A DNA stretch of 64,000 nt, taken from positions 310,001 to 374,000 of the forward strand of contig CANMMF010000004.1 in assembly GCA_947498985.1 (NCBI GenBank), read 5' to 3'. The notes under the pieces are model-generated. The model was given only the letters and a program-made list of their open reading frames with translations. It did not search any database and was not told where the DNA came from. Each line of letters starts with the position of its first letter. The first letter of the stretch is position 1. The stretch comes from an uncultured Paracoccaceae bacterium. Its GTDB lineage: Bacteria; Pseudomonadota; Alphaproteobacteria; Rhodobacterales; Rhodobacteraceae. Position numbers and translations under genes: made by a program. Shown here one piece after another: positions 28,724-38,418 of the stretch.

Positions 28724-29323
28724 TTACATCCGGCTGGCGACGTTTTCCCAGTTCACCAGATTGTCGAGGAAGTTGGCGAGATAGGCCGGGCGCTTGTTGC
28801 GGAAATCGATGTAGTAGGAATGCTCCCACACATCGCAGCCGAGCAGCGTGGTCTGGCCAAAGCAGAGCGGGTTCACCCCGTTTTCGGTCTTGGTGACCTT
28901 GAGGCCGCCATCGCTGTCCTTGACCAGCCACGCCCAGCCGGAGCCGAACTGACCCGCACCGGCGGCGGAGAAATCCTCCTTGAATTTCTCGACAGTGCCG
29001 AAGCTGTCCTTGATGGCGTTCTCGAGCTCGGAGGGCATGCCGGAGCCGTCGCCGCCCATCATCTCCCAGAACTGCGTGTGGTTCCAGTGCTGGCTGGCAT
29101 TGTTGAAGATCCCCGACTGCGCCACGGCGCCGTCCTGATAGGTGCCCTTGACGATCTCTTCGACCGACTTGCCCTCCCATTCGGTGCCGGAAATCAGCTT
29201 GTTGCCGTTGTCGACATAGGCCTTGTGGTGGATGTCGTGGTGATATTCCAGCGTCTCCTGGCTCATGCCTTTGGAAGACAGCGCGTCATGCGCGTAAGGA
29301 AGGTCGGGAAGTTCGAAAGCCAT
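28724..29323 (-). CDS. sodB: Iron superoxide dismutase
   Basis: 199 aa. Metal ligands are visible in LEYHHDIHHKAYV, NNASQHWNHTQFW and LLGCDVWEHSYYIDF (His, His, Asp, His). The second-sphere Gln in ASQHWNHT marks the Fe type rather than the Mn type. It is a cytosolic enzyme dismutating superoxide to peroxide and oxygen. It stands alone with its own terminator. Confidence 0.96.
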   Translation of the reverse strand: MAFELPDLPYAHDALSSKGMSQETLEYHHDIHHKAYVDNGNKLISGTEWEGKSVEEIVKGTYQDGAVAQSGIFNNASQHWNHTQFWEMMGGDGSGMPSELENAIKDSFGTVEKFKEDFSAAGAGQFGSGWAWLVKDSDGGLKVTKTENGVNPLCFGQTTLLGCDVWEHSYYIDFRNKRPAYLANFLDNLVNWENVASRM

Positions 29324-29684
29324 GGTCTTACCCCTCGTTGGATTGGTTAACTGTCAGCCCCTACCTGTGCCGCGCGGGCGCGCGCGTCAAGGCTTCGCGG
29401 GTTCATTCGCTTAACCCATGACACGTCGCGGGGTTCCCTTGCGGCGCGCAGCGATGGTCGGAAATTTTTACCGGGGAGGGTTGCAGATGGGGCTCGCGCT
29501 GCTGCGGCGGACCTACGTGCATTGTGGCAAGGCCCGGGGGCCAGCCCCCCGCCCCCCGCCCCGCCCCCCGGGAGCCTCCGACGATTCGCGGCATGGCGAA
29601 GCAGGCGCGGTGGCGGGTGTAGCGCCTGGCTGGCAGGCAAGGCGCCTTGGGGGGCGGGTTGGGGTGCTTCGGGCGGTTTGCGGT
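29324..29684. other. Intergenic region with C-rich low-complexity tract
   Basis: 361 bp between sodB and the end of the sarcosine oxidase operon. No supported gene. It contains a C-rich tract at 29541-29570 (repeats of GCCCCCC) flanked by GGGGG/CCCCC inverted sequence, which may end the sox transcript. Confidence 0.55.
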
Positions 29685-30263
29685 TCAGAAATGGCCGACC
29701 GCGCTTTCGGGGGCGGCGGCGGTGCTCAGCAGGTCGAACATGTATTGCGCAACCGAGCGGAAGCAGAAGATCTGCGCGGTGGCGTCGTCCTGCATCCAGA
29801 TTCCGGCGGCGACCTGCGCGAACCGGGTGCGGCGCAATGTTCCGGGGGGCATTGCCCCGGGCGCCATGTCGACCGGCGCAAGCTTGGCGATCACGTCGCG
29901 CAGGCCGGGGCCCTTGAGAAGAAAATGCGCGCGCGCGTCGGAGACATTGGCGACCAGCGCGTGGCTGCCCGCGAGCATGTCGGCCAGTTTGGCGGCCATG
30001 GGCGCGGCCTCGGCGTAAGGGCAGAGCAGCGCCAGCTCGTCCGGCGACATCCACATCAGCGCCTTGTCCTGGGTCCCGCGCACCTCCCGCTGGCCCGGCA
30101 TGTCGGTGGCCGCGGCGCTGGAGACGACATTGGCAAAGCCCGGCGAGGCAAAATCGCCGCGCAGCGTGATCATGCCTTGCAGCGGCGCTTCCTCGACGCA
30201 GACAAGACCGTCGAACCGCGCGCCGCCAAGCGCCTGGGCGGGGGATGTCAGAAGCTCAGACAT
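29685..30263 (-). CDS. soxG: Sarcosine oxidase subunit gamma
   Basis: 192 aa from the ATG giving SELLTSPAQALGG (GGAGAAAAG upstream). The family segments LMWMSPDELALLCP and ARAHFLLKGPGLRDVIAKLAPVD are present. It is the smallest folded partner of heterotetrameric sarcosine oxidase. It overlaps the end of soxA by 8 bp, the usual end of the soxBDAG order. Confidence 0.93.
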   Translation of the reverse strand: MSELLTSPAQALGGARFDGLVCVEEAPLQGMITLRGDFASPGFANVVSSAAATDMPGQREVRGTQDKALMWMSPDELALLCPYAEAAPMAAKLADMLAGSHALVANVSDARAHFLLKGPGLRDVIAKLAPVDMAPGAMPPGTLRRTRFAQVAAGIWMQDDATAQIFCFRSVAQYMFDLLSTAAAPESAVGHF

Positions 30264-33200
30264 TCTGCTTTTCTCCTTCCGGATCAAAGAAAACCGGATT
30301 GACGATCCTGGCCCTGATCATCGTCTCGCCATCGTCCCTGGCAAATTCGATCACCTCGCCCATCCGGTCGGGACCGTGCCGCACCAGGCCCATGGCGATG
30401 CCCTTGTTCAGGGTCGGCGAGAAATAGGTCGAGGTCACGCGGCCCTGCACGTTGCGCTGGCCATTGGCGTTGCGCCCCTCGGCGACCGCATAGGCGCCGT
30501 CCGGCAGCACCGCGCCGTCGAGCGTCTCCAGCCCGACCAGCTTCCAGCGCTCCGGATCGGTCATGTGCGAGCGCGCCTGCGCGCGTTTGCCCAGGTAATC
30601 CTCTTTCTTCCTGGAGATCGCCCAGTCGAGGCCCAGATCCTGCGGGATGATCGTGCCGTCGGTCTCGTCCCCGATCATGATGAAGCCCTTTTCGGCGCGC
30701 ATGATATGCAGCGCTTCGGTGCCGTAGGGGGTGATGTCATATTCCGCGCCAGCGACCAGCAAAGCGTCCCAGAAGGCGCGCCCGAGGCTGGCGGGCACGG
30801 CAATCTCGTAGCTGAGCTCACCGGAAAAGGAGATCCGGTAGACCCGCACCGGGAAGCCCGCCAGAGTGCCATCGGCCCAGCCCATGAAGGGCAGCGCGTC
30901 GCGGCCCACATCCATGCCACCCAGTTTTTCCAGCACGTGCCGGGCGTTGGGGCCGACAAGGGCGATCTGGGCAAACTGCTCGGTCACATTGGCAGTGTAG
31001 ACCTGCCAGTCCCACCATTCGGTCTGCAGCCACTCCTCCATATGCGCATGGATCCGGTCGGCGCCGCCGGTGGTGGTGTGGCACAGGAAGGTGTCTTCGT
31101 CGATCCGCGCCACCACACCGTCATCGGTCAGAAAGCCGTTCTCGGTGCACATCAGCCCGTAGCGGCATTTGCCCGGTTTCAGGCTGCTCATCATGTTGGT
31201 GTAGAGCATGTCCAGAAAGCGGCCCGCATCGGGGCCCTTGACGAGGATCTTGCCCAGGGTGGAGGCGTCGAGCAGCCCGAGGCTTTTGCGCGTCGCCGTG
31301 ACTTCGCGCATCACCGCATCGTGTTTGCTTTCGCCCGCGCGCGGGAAGCAATAGGGGCGGCGCCAGTGGCCGACCGGCTCCCAGGCCGCGCCGTTCTCGT
31401 CATGCCAGTCATGGATCGGCGTGCGCCGGACCGGCTGGAAGATCGCGCCGCGCGCCTCGCCGCCGATGGCGCCCATGGAAATCGGGGTATAGGGCGGGCG
31501 GAAAGTGGTGGTGCCGACCTGCGGAATGTCTTCACCCAATGCCTGAGATAGAGTCGCGAGACCGTTGATGTTGCTCAGCTTTCCCTGATCGGTCGCCATG
31601 CCGAGCGTGGTGTAGCGTTTGGTGTGCTCGACGCTTTCATAGCCTTCCTGCGCGGCCAGCCGCACGTCGGAGACCTTGACGTCGTTCTGGTAATCGAGCC
31701 AGGCCTTGGCGCGCAGATCGGCGCTGGCGCCCTGCGGCATCAGCCACACCGGTTGCAGCGGCGCCTCATCAAGCGTCTCCGCCTTCGGCGGTTCCGCTTT
31801 CTTCGGAGCAGCCCCGGTCAGAGCCGCCCGGTCCTGCCCGGTGGCATGCGCGTCCTCGAGGATCTGCTGCAGCCCGAAATGCCCGTTGGCCGCGCCCGCG
31901 CAGGTCACGAAGCCCGCGCCGTCATGGCTGACGGGCGGGCGGTCGGGATCGGGGCGGAACATCGCGGCGCCCGCGTCCCAGAGCAGCTTGCCGCCGCAAT
32001 GGGACCACAGATGCACCACCGGCGACCAGCCCCCCGACATCGCCACGCAATCGCAGGCGATCTCTTCCAGCATCGCACCTTCGCCCGCCTGGCTGGAGAT
32101 CACCACACCGCGCACGCGTTTGCCGCCTTTGACCCTGGAGACCGCCTGCCCCATGAGCACGCGGATCCCCAGCGCCTTGGCCTCTTCGACCAGCGGCGGG
32201 TCGAGCGCATGGGCGCGGGCATCGACGATGGCGGGCACGTCGAGACCGGCCTTCCTGATGGCAATCGCGGTGCGGTAAGCGTCGTCATTATTGGTCACAA
32301 CCACGGTGCGGTCGCCGATGGAGACCCCGTAATTCACGATGTAGTCGCGCACCGCGGAGGCGAGCATGACGCCGGGAATGTCGTTGCCGGCAAAGCTGAG
32401 CGGCCGCTCGATGGCGCCGGTGGCGCAGATCACCTGTTTCGCGCGCACCCGCCAGAGCCTGTGGCGCGGACCGGGTGTGTCGGGGGCGTGATCGGTCAGG
32501 CGCTCATAGGCCAGCACATAGCCGTGATCGTAGACCCCGGCACCCATGCTGCGGGTGCGGATCGTCACATTCTCCATGGCGTCAAGGGCTTGCAGCGTGT
32601 CGTTGATCCAGGCTTCGGGATCCATGCCGTCGATCCTGCCGCCATCGACCGGCGCGCGCCCACCCCAGGCGGCGGTCTGTTCGACAAGCAGCACCCGGGC
32701 GCCCGCTTCACCGGCGGCGCGCGCCGCCTGCAGCCCGGCCACACCGCCGCCGATCACCATGACATCGACGAAGGCGTAGAAATGCTCATAGGTGTCGGGA
32801 TCGCGGGTTTCGGGATCGGGCGCGCGGCCGAGGCCCGCGGATTTGCGGATAAACGGCTCGTAGACATGTTTCCAGAAGGGCCGCGGGTGGATGAACATCT
32901 TGTAGTAGAAACCCGCGGGCAGGAAGCGGCTGAGATGGGTGTTGATCGCCCCCACATCGAGCTCGAGGCTGGGCCAGTGGTTCTGCGAGGTGGCGGTGAG
33001 CCCGTCGAAAAGCTCGGTTGTGGTGGCGCGCTGGTTGGGCTCGTGCCGGTGCCCCTTGCCGAGGCCCACCAGCGCGTTGGGCTCTTCCGCGCCCGAGGCG
33101 ACGACGCCGCGCGGACGGTGGTATTTGAACGACCGACCCACCAGCATCTGGTCATTGGCCAGCAGCGCCGAGGCGAGCGTGTCGCCCTCGAAGCCTTTCA

Positions 33201-33279
33201 TCCACTTGCCGTTGAAGGTGAACTTGATCTGGCGGCTGCGGTCGGTCAGACGGCCGCCGGAGGCGAGACGGGTGCTCAT
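30256..33279 (-). CDS. soxA: Sarcosine oxidase subunit alpha
   Basis: 1007 aa. The N-terminal 2Fe-2S-fold-like part (FTFNGKWMKGFEGDTLASALLAND) is followed by an NAD-binding Rossmann domain (MVIGGGVAGLQAARAAG), a second dinucleotide motif and a C-terminal glycine-cleavage T-protein-like folate domain (SFSGELSYEIAVP, IMRAEKGFIMIGDETDG). The holoenzyme demethylates sarcosine to glycine, feeding the methyl carbon to tetrahydrofolate and making peroxide. Cytosolic. Confidence 0.96.
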   Translation of the reverse strand: MSTRLASGGRLTDRSRQIKFTFNGKWMKGFEGDTLASALLANDQMLVGRSFKYHRPRGVVASGAEEPNALVGLGKGHRHEPNQRATTTELFDGLTATSQNHWPSLELDVGAINTHLSRFLPAGFYYKMFIHPRPFWKHVYEPFIRKSAGLGRAPDPETRDPDTYEHFYAFVDVMVIGGGVAGLQAARAAGEAGARVLLVEQTAAWGGRAPVDGGRIDGMDPEAWINDTLQALDAMENVTIRTRSMGAGVYDHGYVLAYERLTDHAPDTPGPRHRLWRVRAKQVICATGAIERPLSFAGNDIPGVMLASAVRDYIVNYGVSIGDRTVVVTNNDDAYRTAIAIRKAGLDVPAIVDARAHALDPPLVEEAKALGIRVLMGQAVSRVKGGKRVRGVVISSQAGEGAMLEEIACDCVAMSGGWSPVVHLWSHCGGKLLWDAGAAMFRPDPDRPPVSHDGAGFVTCAGAANGHFGLQQILEDAHATGQDRAALTGAAPKKAEPPKAETLDEAPLQPVWLMPQGASADLRAKAWLDYQNDVKVSDVRLAAQEGYESVEHTKRYTTLGMATDQGKLSNINGLATLSQALGEDIPQVGTTTFRPPYTPISMGAIGGEARGAIFQPVRRTPIHDWHDENGAAWEPVGHWRRPYCFPRAGESKHDAVMREVTATRKSLGLLDASTLGKILVKGPDAGRFLDMLYTNMMSSLKPGKCRYGLMCTENGFLTDDGVVARIDEDTFLCHTTTGGADRIHAHMEEWLQTEWWDWQVYTANVTEQFAQIALVGPNARHVLEKLGGMDVGRDALPFMGWADGTLAGFPVRVYRISFSGELSYEIAVPASLGRAFWDALLVAGAEYDITPYGTEALHIMRAEKGFIMIGDETDGTIIPQDLGLDWAISRKKEDYLGKRAQARSHMTDPERWKLVGLETLDGAVLPDGAYAVAEGRNANGQRNVQGRVTSTYFSPTLNKGIAMGLVRHGPDRMGEVIEFARDDGETMIRARIVNPVFFDPEGEKQNV

Positions 33280-33355
33280 GGATCGGACTTCTTCAATTTG
33301 GGCAGGCCCCCGGGACGCGGCCCCGGACCCCGAAGTTTATGGGCAAGACGAAGCA

Positions 33356-33685
33356 TCAGGCGAGATCTCTCCAAGACCAGCCGGGGCGCTTTTGCGAGAT
33401 CGCGTCGCGGATGCCCTGCGGCGGTTCGGTGGTCTGTGCCGAATAGGTGCCGAAGACCTCGAGCGTGCGCGTGCAGCGGGCGGCATGGAACCACTTGCCG
33501 CAGCCATGACTGTGCCGCCAGCGCTCGAAATGCACGCCCTGGGGGTTTTCGCGCATGAACAGATAGCTCTCGAACGCGTCATCCGCCGAGCCCGGCCCTT
33601 CGCGGGTCACATGGGCTTCGCCGCCCGCGGAAAGCTCGGTTTCTTCGGCGCTCACGCCGCAATATGGGCAATCGAGGATCAGCAT
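33356..33685 (-). CDS. soxD: Sarcosine oxidase subunit delta
   Basis: 109 aa. The zinc site is visible: CPYCG near the N-terminus and HSHGCGKWFHAARC in the middle. It is the zinc-binding small subunit of the heterotetramer. It lies 77 bp upstream of soxA, with a GC-rich spacer instead of tight coupling. Confidence 0.95.
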   Translation of the reverse strand: MLILDCPYCGVSAEETELSAGGEAHVTREGPGSADDAFESYLFMRENPQGVHFERWRHSHGCGKWFHAARCTRTLEVFGTYSAQTTEPPQGIRDAISQKRPGWSWRDLA

Positions 33686-33967
33686 GGCAGGGCTCCGGGT
33701 GCGGACGGCATGGCAACGCGGCCCGCCCCGGCGGTCGCGGGACAGCCAGGGGTGAGGCCCGGGGTGGCAGGCCGCGTGATGAGCGATGGGGGGATGGGCG
33801 GGATGGTCAGCGCCGCGCGAAAGCGGGGGCTCAGCAGCGCCATCTCTGCGGCAATGCGCGGGTGCAACGCGCCATGGGCGCGGGTCGCGGCAGGTCGCGC
33901 GCGGCGCGGCACCGGCCGCATTGGGCCGGGCCGCTGGGGAAATGCCGCGCGCGGCTGCGTGTCGTGA

Positions 33968-34195
33968 TCAGTTGCCCGACGGAGCCGCCGGTGCTGCATC
34001 GTCGGTGGGCGCGCTTTCGATGAGCGGCGCGGTCTCGGCGCCCGCATCGGGTGCGTCGGTGCCGCCGCCGGTGAAAGCAAAGACCAGCACGACCAGCAAG
34101 GCAACGACGCCCAGCACGACAAGGATGCCGCCGAGGCTGCTGCCATCGCTGCGGTGCAGCTGCGTGTTGTGGTTCGAGTTTCCGTAATCGGCCAT
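33968..34195 (-). CDS. Small single-pass membrane protein inside the sarcosine oxidase locus
   Basis: 75 aa: a polar N-terminus (MADYGNSNHNTQLHRSDG), one membrane helix (ILVVLGVVALLVVLVFAFTGG) and an Asp/Ala/Pro-rich acidic tail. The SD CCAGGAGGAG precedes the ATG closely. It sits between soxB and soxD on the same strand, separated from soxB by a likely terminator. I know no function; it may be an unrelated small envelope protein. Confidence 0.65.
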   Translation of the reverse strand: MADYGNSNHNTQLHRSDGSSLGGILVVLGVVALLVVLVFAFTGGGTDAPDAGAETAPLIESAPTDDAAPAAPSGN

Positions 34196-34706
34196 TTTGG
34201 CTCCTCCTGGTTGGAGCCCTGAGCCTCGAATGCGCGGGGGACCGAGGCAATATCGGCGGAATTCCCCGGCTGGATTGAGCGATCTTTGGCCAAATACACG
34301 CTATTGGGGTGGCCGATTTTGGCCGGAACAGGCGTGTCTGACGCATGCGGCGCGCCGGTGCCAGCCTCCGCGCCATGGATGCGTTGCGCGCCTTTTCCCA
34401 GACAGATCCGGGGTTCGACACGCTGTCGGTCGGTTTTCTGATCGTGGTTGTGCTGCTCGCGCGACGGGCGCGCCGCCGCAGGCGCGACGATGTCGGCGAC
34501 AGTTGTGCGGGTGGCGCGGTCGCGCGCAGAGGGGTTTTCGGCGACCGCGGGGACGGCGGCGGCGACTGTCCGGACGCCTGCGGTCAGCATCCCGGGCTTT
34601 GGCCCCTGAAAAAAACCGCAGGGCAGGACATTGTCCATGCAAGGCCCTGCGCGCCCGGCCATGTGACGCGCGTCCCCCCCCTGCTTTGGCAGGCATACCG
34701 GCGGCA
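34196..34706. other. Region between soxB and the small membrane protein gene
   Basis: About 510 bp. No gene I can support: the plus-strand frame from 34345 has a short hydrophobic stretch (VGFLIVVVLLARRARRRRR) but runs on into the antisense of soxB, with composition typical of a shadow. The soxB terminator lies at the right end. Confidence 0.5.
34609..34650 (-). terminator. Terminator after soxB
   Basis: On the minus strand GCAGGGC / GCCCTGC with inner GGACA / TGTCC pairing is followed by GG and a T7 run, about 57 bp past the soxB stop. It would separate soxB from soxDAG unless it attenuates only partly. Confidence 0.7.
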
Positions 34707-35951
34707 TCAGTGCGCGACCCCCGCCGCCACGGATTCGTCGATGAACTTGCCCTCGCCGAAGCGCCACATGGAGAACTCGTCGGTCAGCGGCGAGCGGCCC
34801 TTCGCAATGAGCTCTGCCATGCCCCAGCCGGATCCGGGGATCGCCTTGAAGCCGCCGGTGCCCCAGCCGCAATTGAGAAAACAGTTCTCCAGCGGGGTTT
34901 TCGACAGGATCGGAGAGCGGTCGCCGGTCACGTCGACAATCCCGCCCCATTGCCGCAGCATCTTGAGGCGGCTGACCATCGGGAAGGTCTCGACCAGCGC
35001 GCGCACGGTCTCCTCGATATGGTGGAAAGAGCCGCGCTGGGTGTAGTTGTTGGCCCCGTCGGTGCCGCCGCCGATCACCATCTCGCCCTTGTCGGACTGG
35101 CTCATGTAGCCGTGCACCGTGTTGGCCATCACCACGACATCCATCACCGGCTTGATCGGCTCGGAGACCAGCGCCTGCAGCGTCACCGATTCCAGCGGCA
35201 GCCGGAAACCCGCCATCTCGGCCAGCACGCCGGAATGCCCGGCCACCACGATGCCGAGCTTCTCGCAGGCGATCTCGCCTTGCGAGGTGGCGACACCGGT
35301 GACCTTGCCGCCAGCCGAGCGCACGCCCGTCACCTCGCATTTCTGGATGATGTCCATGCCCATGTCCGAGCAGGCCCGCGCATAGCCCCAGGCCACCGCG
35401 TCATGCCGCGCGGTGCCCGCACGGTCCTGCCAGAGCGCGCCCAGCACCGGGTAGCGCGGCCCGTCGATATTCATGATCGGGCAGAGCTCTTTCACGCGTT
35501 TGGGTCCGATGAACTCGGTCTTCACCTCCTGCAGCGCATTGGCATGGGCGGTGCGCTGGTAGCCGCGCACCTCGTGTTCGGTCTGCGCCAGCATCATCAC
35601 GCCGCGGGGGCTGAACATGACGTTGTAATTGAGCTCCTGGCTCAGCGTCTCGTACAGGCTGCGGGATTTTTCGTAGATCGCGGCAGAGGGATCCTGCAGG
35701 TAGTTGGAGCGGATGATCGTGGTGTTGCGCCCGGTATTGCCGCCGCCGAGCCAACCCTTCTCGAGGATGGCCACATTGGTGATGCCGAAATTCCTGCCCA
35801 GGTAATAGGCGGTGGCGAGCCCGTGCCCGCCCGCGCCGACGATCACCACGTCATAGCGTTTCTTCGGCTCCGCGCGCCGCCAGGCCCGGCCCCAGCCGGT
35901 ATGGCCGCGCAGGGCTTCTTTCGCGATGGCAAAGGCTGAATATCGTTTCAT
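34707..35951 (-). CDS. soxB: Sarcosine oxidase subunit beta
   Basis: 414 aa. The N-terminal FAD-binding motif is VIVGAGGHGLATAYYLG, followed by LEKGWLGGGNTGRNTTIIRSNYL. The His in RHDAVAWGYARA corresponds to the covalent FMN attachment region of this subunit. It carries the sarcosine oxidation site. First gene of the sox locus; the promoter should lie in the 187 bp shared with the divergent ccmI gene. Confidence 0.95.
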   Translation of the reverse strand: MKRYSAFAIAKEALRGHTGWGRAWRRAEPKKRYDVVIVGAGGHGLATAYYLGRNFGITNVAILEKGWLGGGNTGRNTTIIRSNYLQDPSAAIYEKSRSLYETLSQELNYNVMFSPRGVMMLAQTEHEVRGYQRTAHANALQEVKTEFIGPKRVKELCPIMNIDGPRYPVLGALWQDRAGTARHDAVAWGYARACSDMGMDIIQKCEVTGVRSAGGKVTGVATSQGEIACEKLGIVVAGHSGVLAEMAGFRLPLESVTLQALVSEPIKPVMDVVVMANTVHGYMSQSDKGEMVIGGGTDGANNYTQRGSFHHIEETVRALVETFPMVSRLKMLRQWGGIVDVTGDRSPILSKTPLENCFLNCGWGTGGFKAIPGSGWGMAELIAKGRSPLTDEFSMWRFGEGKFIDESVAAGVAH

Positions 35952-36138
35952 GAGGCTCGAATCCGGTCCCGGAACAGTGGCATCTGAATGGACCCTGGCG
36001 CATCATGAACGCCGACCGCAACCGTCACAATACACCCCATCTGCGACATCGCGCGCGACCGGGCGATGTGCCGCGCCGCTTTGGTCTTTTTTCCCGGGCG
36101 GCGCGCCTATAGATGAAGGGGCAGAAGCGGGAGGAGAG

Positions 36139-37389
36139 ATGACAGTTTTCTGGATCCTGACGGGATTGATGGGGGCGGGCGTGGCGGCGCTGCTGGCGCT
36201 GGCGATCCTGCGCGGCCGGCGCGAGACCGGGCCCGCGCAGGCCTTCGACGTGCAGGTTTATCGTGACCAGCTGAAGGAAATCGACCGCGACCTCGCGCGC
36301 GGCGTGATTGCCGCCGAAGAGGCCGACCGGCTGCGCACCGAAGTGTCCCGCCGGATCCTGGTGGCCGATGCCAAACTGACCGAGAGCCGCACCGAGGCGC
36401 GCGGCCCCGGCGCCGGGGCGCGGGTTGTGGCGCTGCTGATGGCGGCGGTGGTGGTGGGCGGCGGCTACGGGCTTTACAGCCGTCTCGGCGCGCCGGGCTA
36501 TCCCGACCTGCCGCTGCAGACCCGCATCGATCTGGCCGCCGAGGCGCGCGACAACCGGCCGCGCCAGCAGGAGGCCGAAGCGCAGCTGCCGCCGTCGCCG
36601 CCGGTGCAGGACAGCGGCGCCTATTCCGATCTCGTCGTGCAGCTGCGCGGCGCTGTCGCGGAACGGCCCAACGATCTGCAGGGCCAGCGCCTGCTGGCCC
36701 GGTCAGAGGCCGCCTTGGGCAATTTCCGCGCCGCCTACATGGCGCAGCAGTCCATCATCGACATCAAGGGCGAGGACGCGTCGGCCCGCGACTACGCGGA
36801 TCTGGCGGACATGATGATCCTCGCGGCGGGCGGCTATGTCTCGCCCGAGGCGCAGCTGGCCCTCGAAGAGACGCTGGCGCGCGATCCGCAGAACGGCGTG
36901 GCGCAGTATTACGGCGGGCTTATGATGGCGCAGACCGGGCGGCCGGACATCGCCTTCCGCATGTGGGACCGGCTGCTGAAGGAAAGCCCGGCGGATGCGC
37001 CCTGGATTCCGCCGATCCGCCAGCAGATCGAGGAGATGGCGTTCCGCGCCGGGGTCAGCAACTACACGCTGCCCGCCGCCAGCCGCCCCGAAGGCCCGGC
37101 AGAGGCGCCGCGCGGTCCGACCCAGGACGATATCGACGCGGCACAGGAGATGACGCCCGAAGAGCGCATGGACATGATCCGCGGCATGGTCGCCGGTCTT
37201 TCGGACCGGCTCGCCACCGAAGGCGGCCCCCCGGAGGAATGGGCGCGGCTGATCTCGGCGCTTTCGGTGCTGGGCGATGCCGATCAGGCGCGCGCGATCT
37301 GGACCGAGGCGCAATCGGTCTTTGCCGAAAGCGACACGGCGCTCGAGACCATCAACGCCGCCGCGGTCAATGCCGGTCTGGTGGACTGA
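36139..37389 (+). CDS. ccmI: Cytochrome c maturation protein CcmI
   Basis: 416 aa from the ATG after GAGGAGAG giving TVFWILTGLMGAG; the longer upstream frame is spurious. Two membrane helices enclose a short cytoplasmic loop with YRDQLKEIDRDLARGVI, then comes a periplasmic TPR-containing part that holds apocytochrome c. The rest of the ccm operon is not adjacent, as is common in Rhodobacteraceae. Confidence 0.92.
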   Translation: MTVFWILTGLMGAGVAALLALAILRGRRETGPAQAFDVQVYRDQLKEIDRDLARGVIAAEEADRLRTEVSRRILVADAKLTESRTEARGPGAGARVVALLMAAVVVGGGYGLYSRLGAPGYPDLPLQTRIDLAAEARDNRPRQQEAEAQLPPSPPVQDSGAYSDLVVQLRGAVAERPNDLQGQRLLARSEAALGNFRAAYMAQQSIIDIKGEDASARDYADLADMMILAAGGYVSPEAQLALEETLARDPQNGVAQYYGGLMMAQTGRPDIAFRMWDRLLKESPADAPWIPPIRQQIEEMAFRAGVSNYTLPAASRPEGPAEAPRGPTQDDIDAAQEMTPEERMDMIRGMVAGLSDRLATEGGPPEEWARLISALSVLGDADQARAIWTEAQSVFAESDTALETINAAAVNAGLVD

Positions 37390-37473
37390 GCCGGTGGCCG
37401 AGGCCCCCTGCCCTGCGTGGTCGCACCGCCGTTGCCGCGAGGCCCGCATGCCAAAGCGGGACGAGCCGCGCCG

Positions 37474-37944
37474 ATGATCCTCGACGACATCCCGGAATTT
37501 GCGGCTGCCCTGCCCCCGCTCACCGCCGTTGCGGGGCTCGATCTGGGCACCAGGACCATCGGTGTGGCGGTGTCCGACACCTTCCTGTCGGTCGCCACGC
37601 CGCTCGAGACGCTCAGGCGCCGCAAGTTCACCCAGGATGCCGAGGCGCTGCTGGCGCTGCTGGCCCCCCGGGCCATCGGCGGGCTGGTGCTGGGCCTGCC
37701 GCGCAACATGGACGGCTCCGAAGGGCCGCGCTGCCAGTCGACCCGCGCCTTTGCCCGCAACCTCGCGGGCCTCTGGCACGGCCCCATCACCTTCTGGGAC
37801 GAACGTCTGTCGACGGTGGCGGCGGAAAAAGCGCTGCTGGAGGCGGATACGTCGCGAAAACGTCGCGCGGAGGTCATTGATCACGTGGCGGCCTCCTATA
37901 TCCTGCAAGGCGCGCTGGACAGGATCGCCCATGTCAGGGGATAA
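37474..37944 (+). CDS. ruvX: RuvX/YqgF-family putative pre-16S rRNA nuclease
   Basis: 156 aa from the ATG giving ILDDIPEFAAALP. RNase H-like motifs are LDLGTRTIGVAVSD, GLVLGLPRNMDGSEG with the RAFA helix, FWDERLSTVAAEKAL and the final IDHVAASYILQGALD, which together supply the three acidic residues. The role is maturation of 16S rRNA 5' ends; the older name is Holliday junction resolvase-like. It overlaps the next gene by 14 bp. Confidence 0.93.
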   Translation: MILDDIPEFAAALPPLTAVAGLDLGTRTIGVAVSDTFLSVATPLETLRRRKFTQDAEALLALLAPRAIGGLVLGLPRNMDGSEGPRCQSTRAFARNLAGLWHGPITFWDERLSTVAAEKALLEADTSRKRRAEVIDHVAASYILQGALDRIAHVRG

Positions 37945-38212
37945 GCGCGACACGGAACAGGCAGGGCTTGGGCAGGGCATGAAAGACGACATCTGGAAAC
38001 GCGACGAGATCGAGAGCCCTTGCGTGAAGATCTGCGTGGTGCACCCCGAAGCGCGGCTCTGCACCGGTTGCCTGCGCACAATCGACGAGATCGGCCGCTG
38101 GTCGCGGATGAGCCCCGATGAGCGCCGCACGGTCATGGCGGAGCTGCCGGAGCGCGCGGGCCAGCTGACCAAGCGCCGCGGCGGCCGGGCCGGACGCCTG
38201 CGCCGCAGCTGA
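37931..38212 (+). CDS. DUF1289-domain protein
   Basis: 93 aa from the ATG overlapping ruvX; an internal ATG at 37979 (KDDIWKRDEIESPCVKIC) would give 77 aa. The DUF1289 core is SPCVKICVVHPEARLCTGC with four Cys, followed by R.IDEIGRWSRMSPDERR. It is a small, probably metal-binding protein of unknown function. Its basic C-terminus is KRRGGRAGRLRRS. Coupled to ruvX. Confidence 0.88.
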   Translation: MSGDKRDTEQAGLGQGMKDDIWKRDEIESPCVKICVVHPEARLCTGCLRTIDEIGRWSRMSPDERRTVMAELPERAGQLTKRRGGRAGRLRRS

Positions 38213-38418
38213 GCCACGCGCGGCCCTTTCGTCGAAATGCCCCCGCCCCGGGTCACGACAGGTGCCGCCCGCGAGATGCCACCTGACCAGACGCGGCCCG
38301 CCCCTGCCGCCGCCTTTCGGCTTTCCGGTTTAAACTTGAGACAGTTCATATCGCCAATGTCACGAAAGCACCGAAGGCGCAGCAGTGCATTGGCGGGTCA
38401 AGTTCAGACCGAAACGCT

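Noticed and set aside
34345-35046. Plus-strand ORF with a short hydrophobic stretch
   Set aside because: It continues into the antisense of soxB and loses coding character; no SD and no family match.
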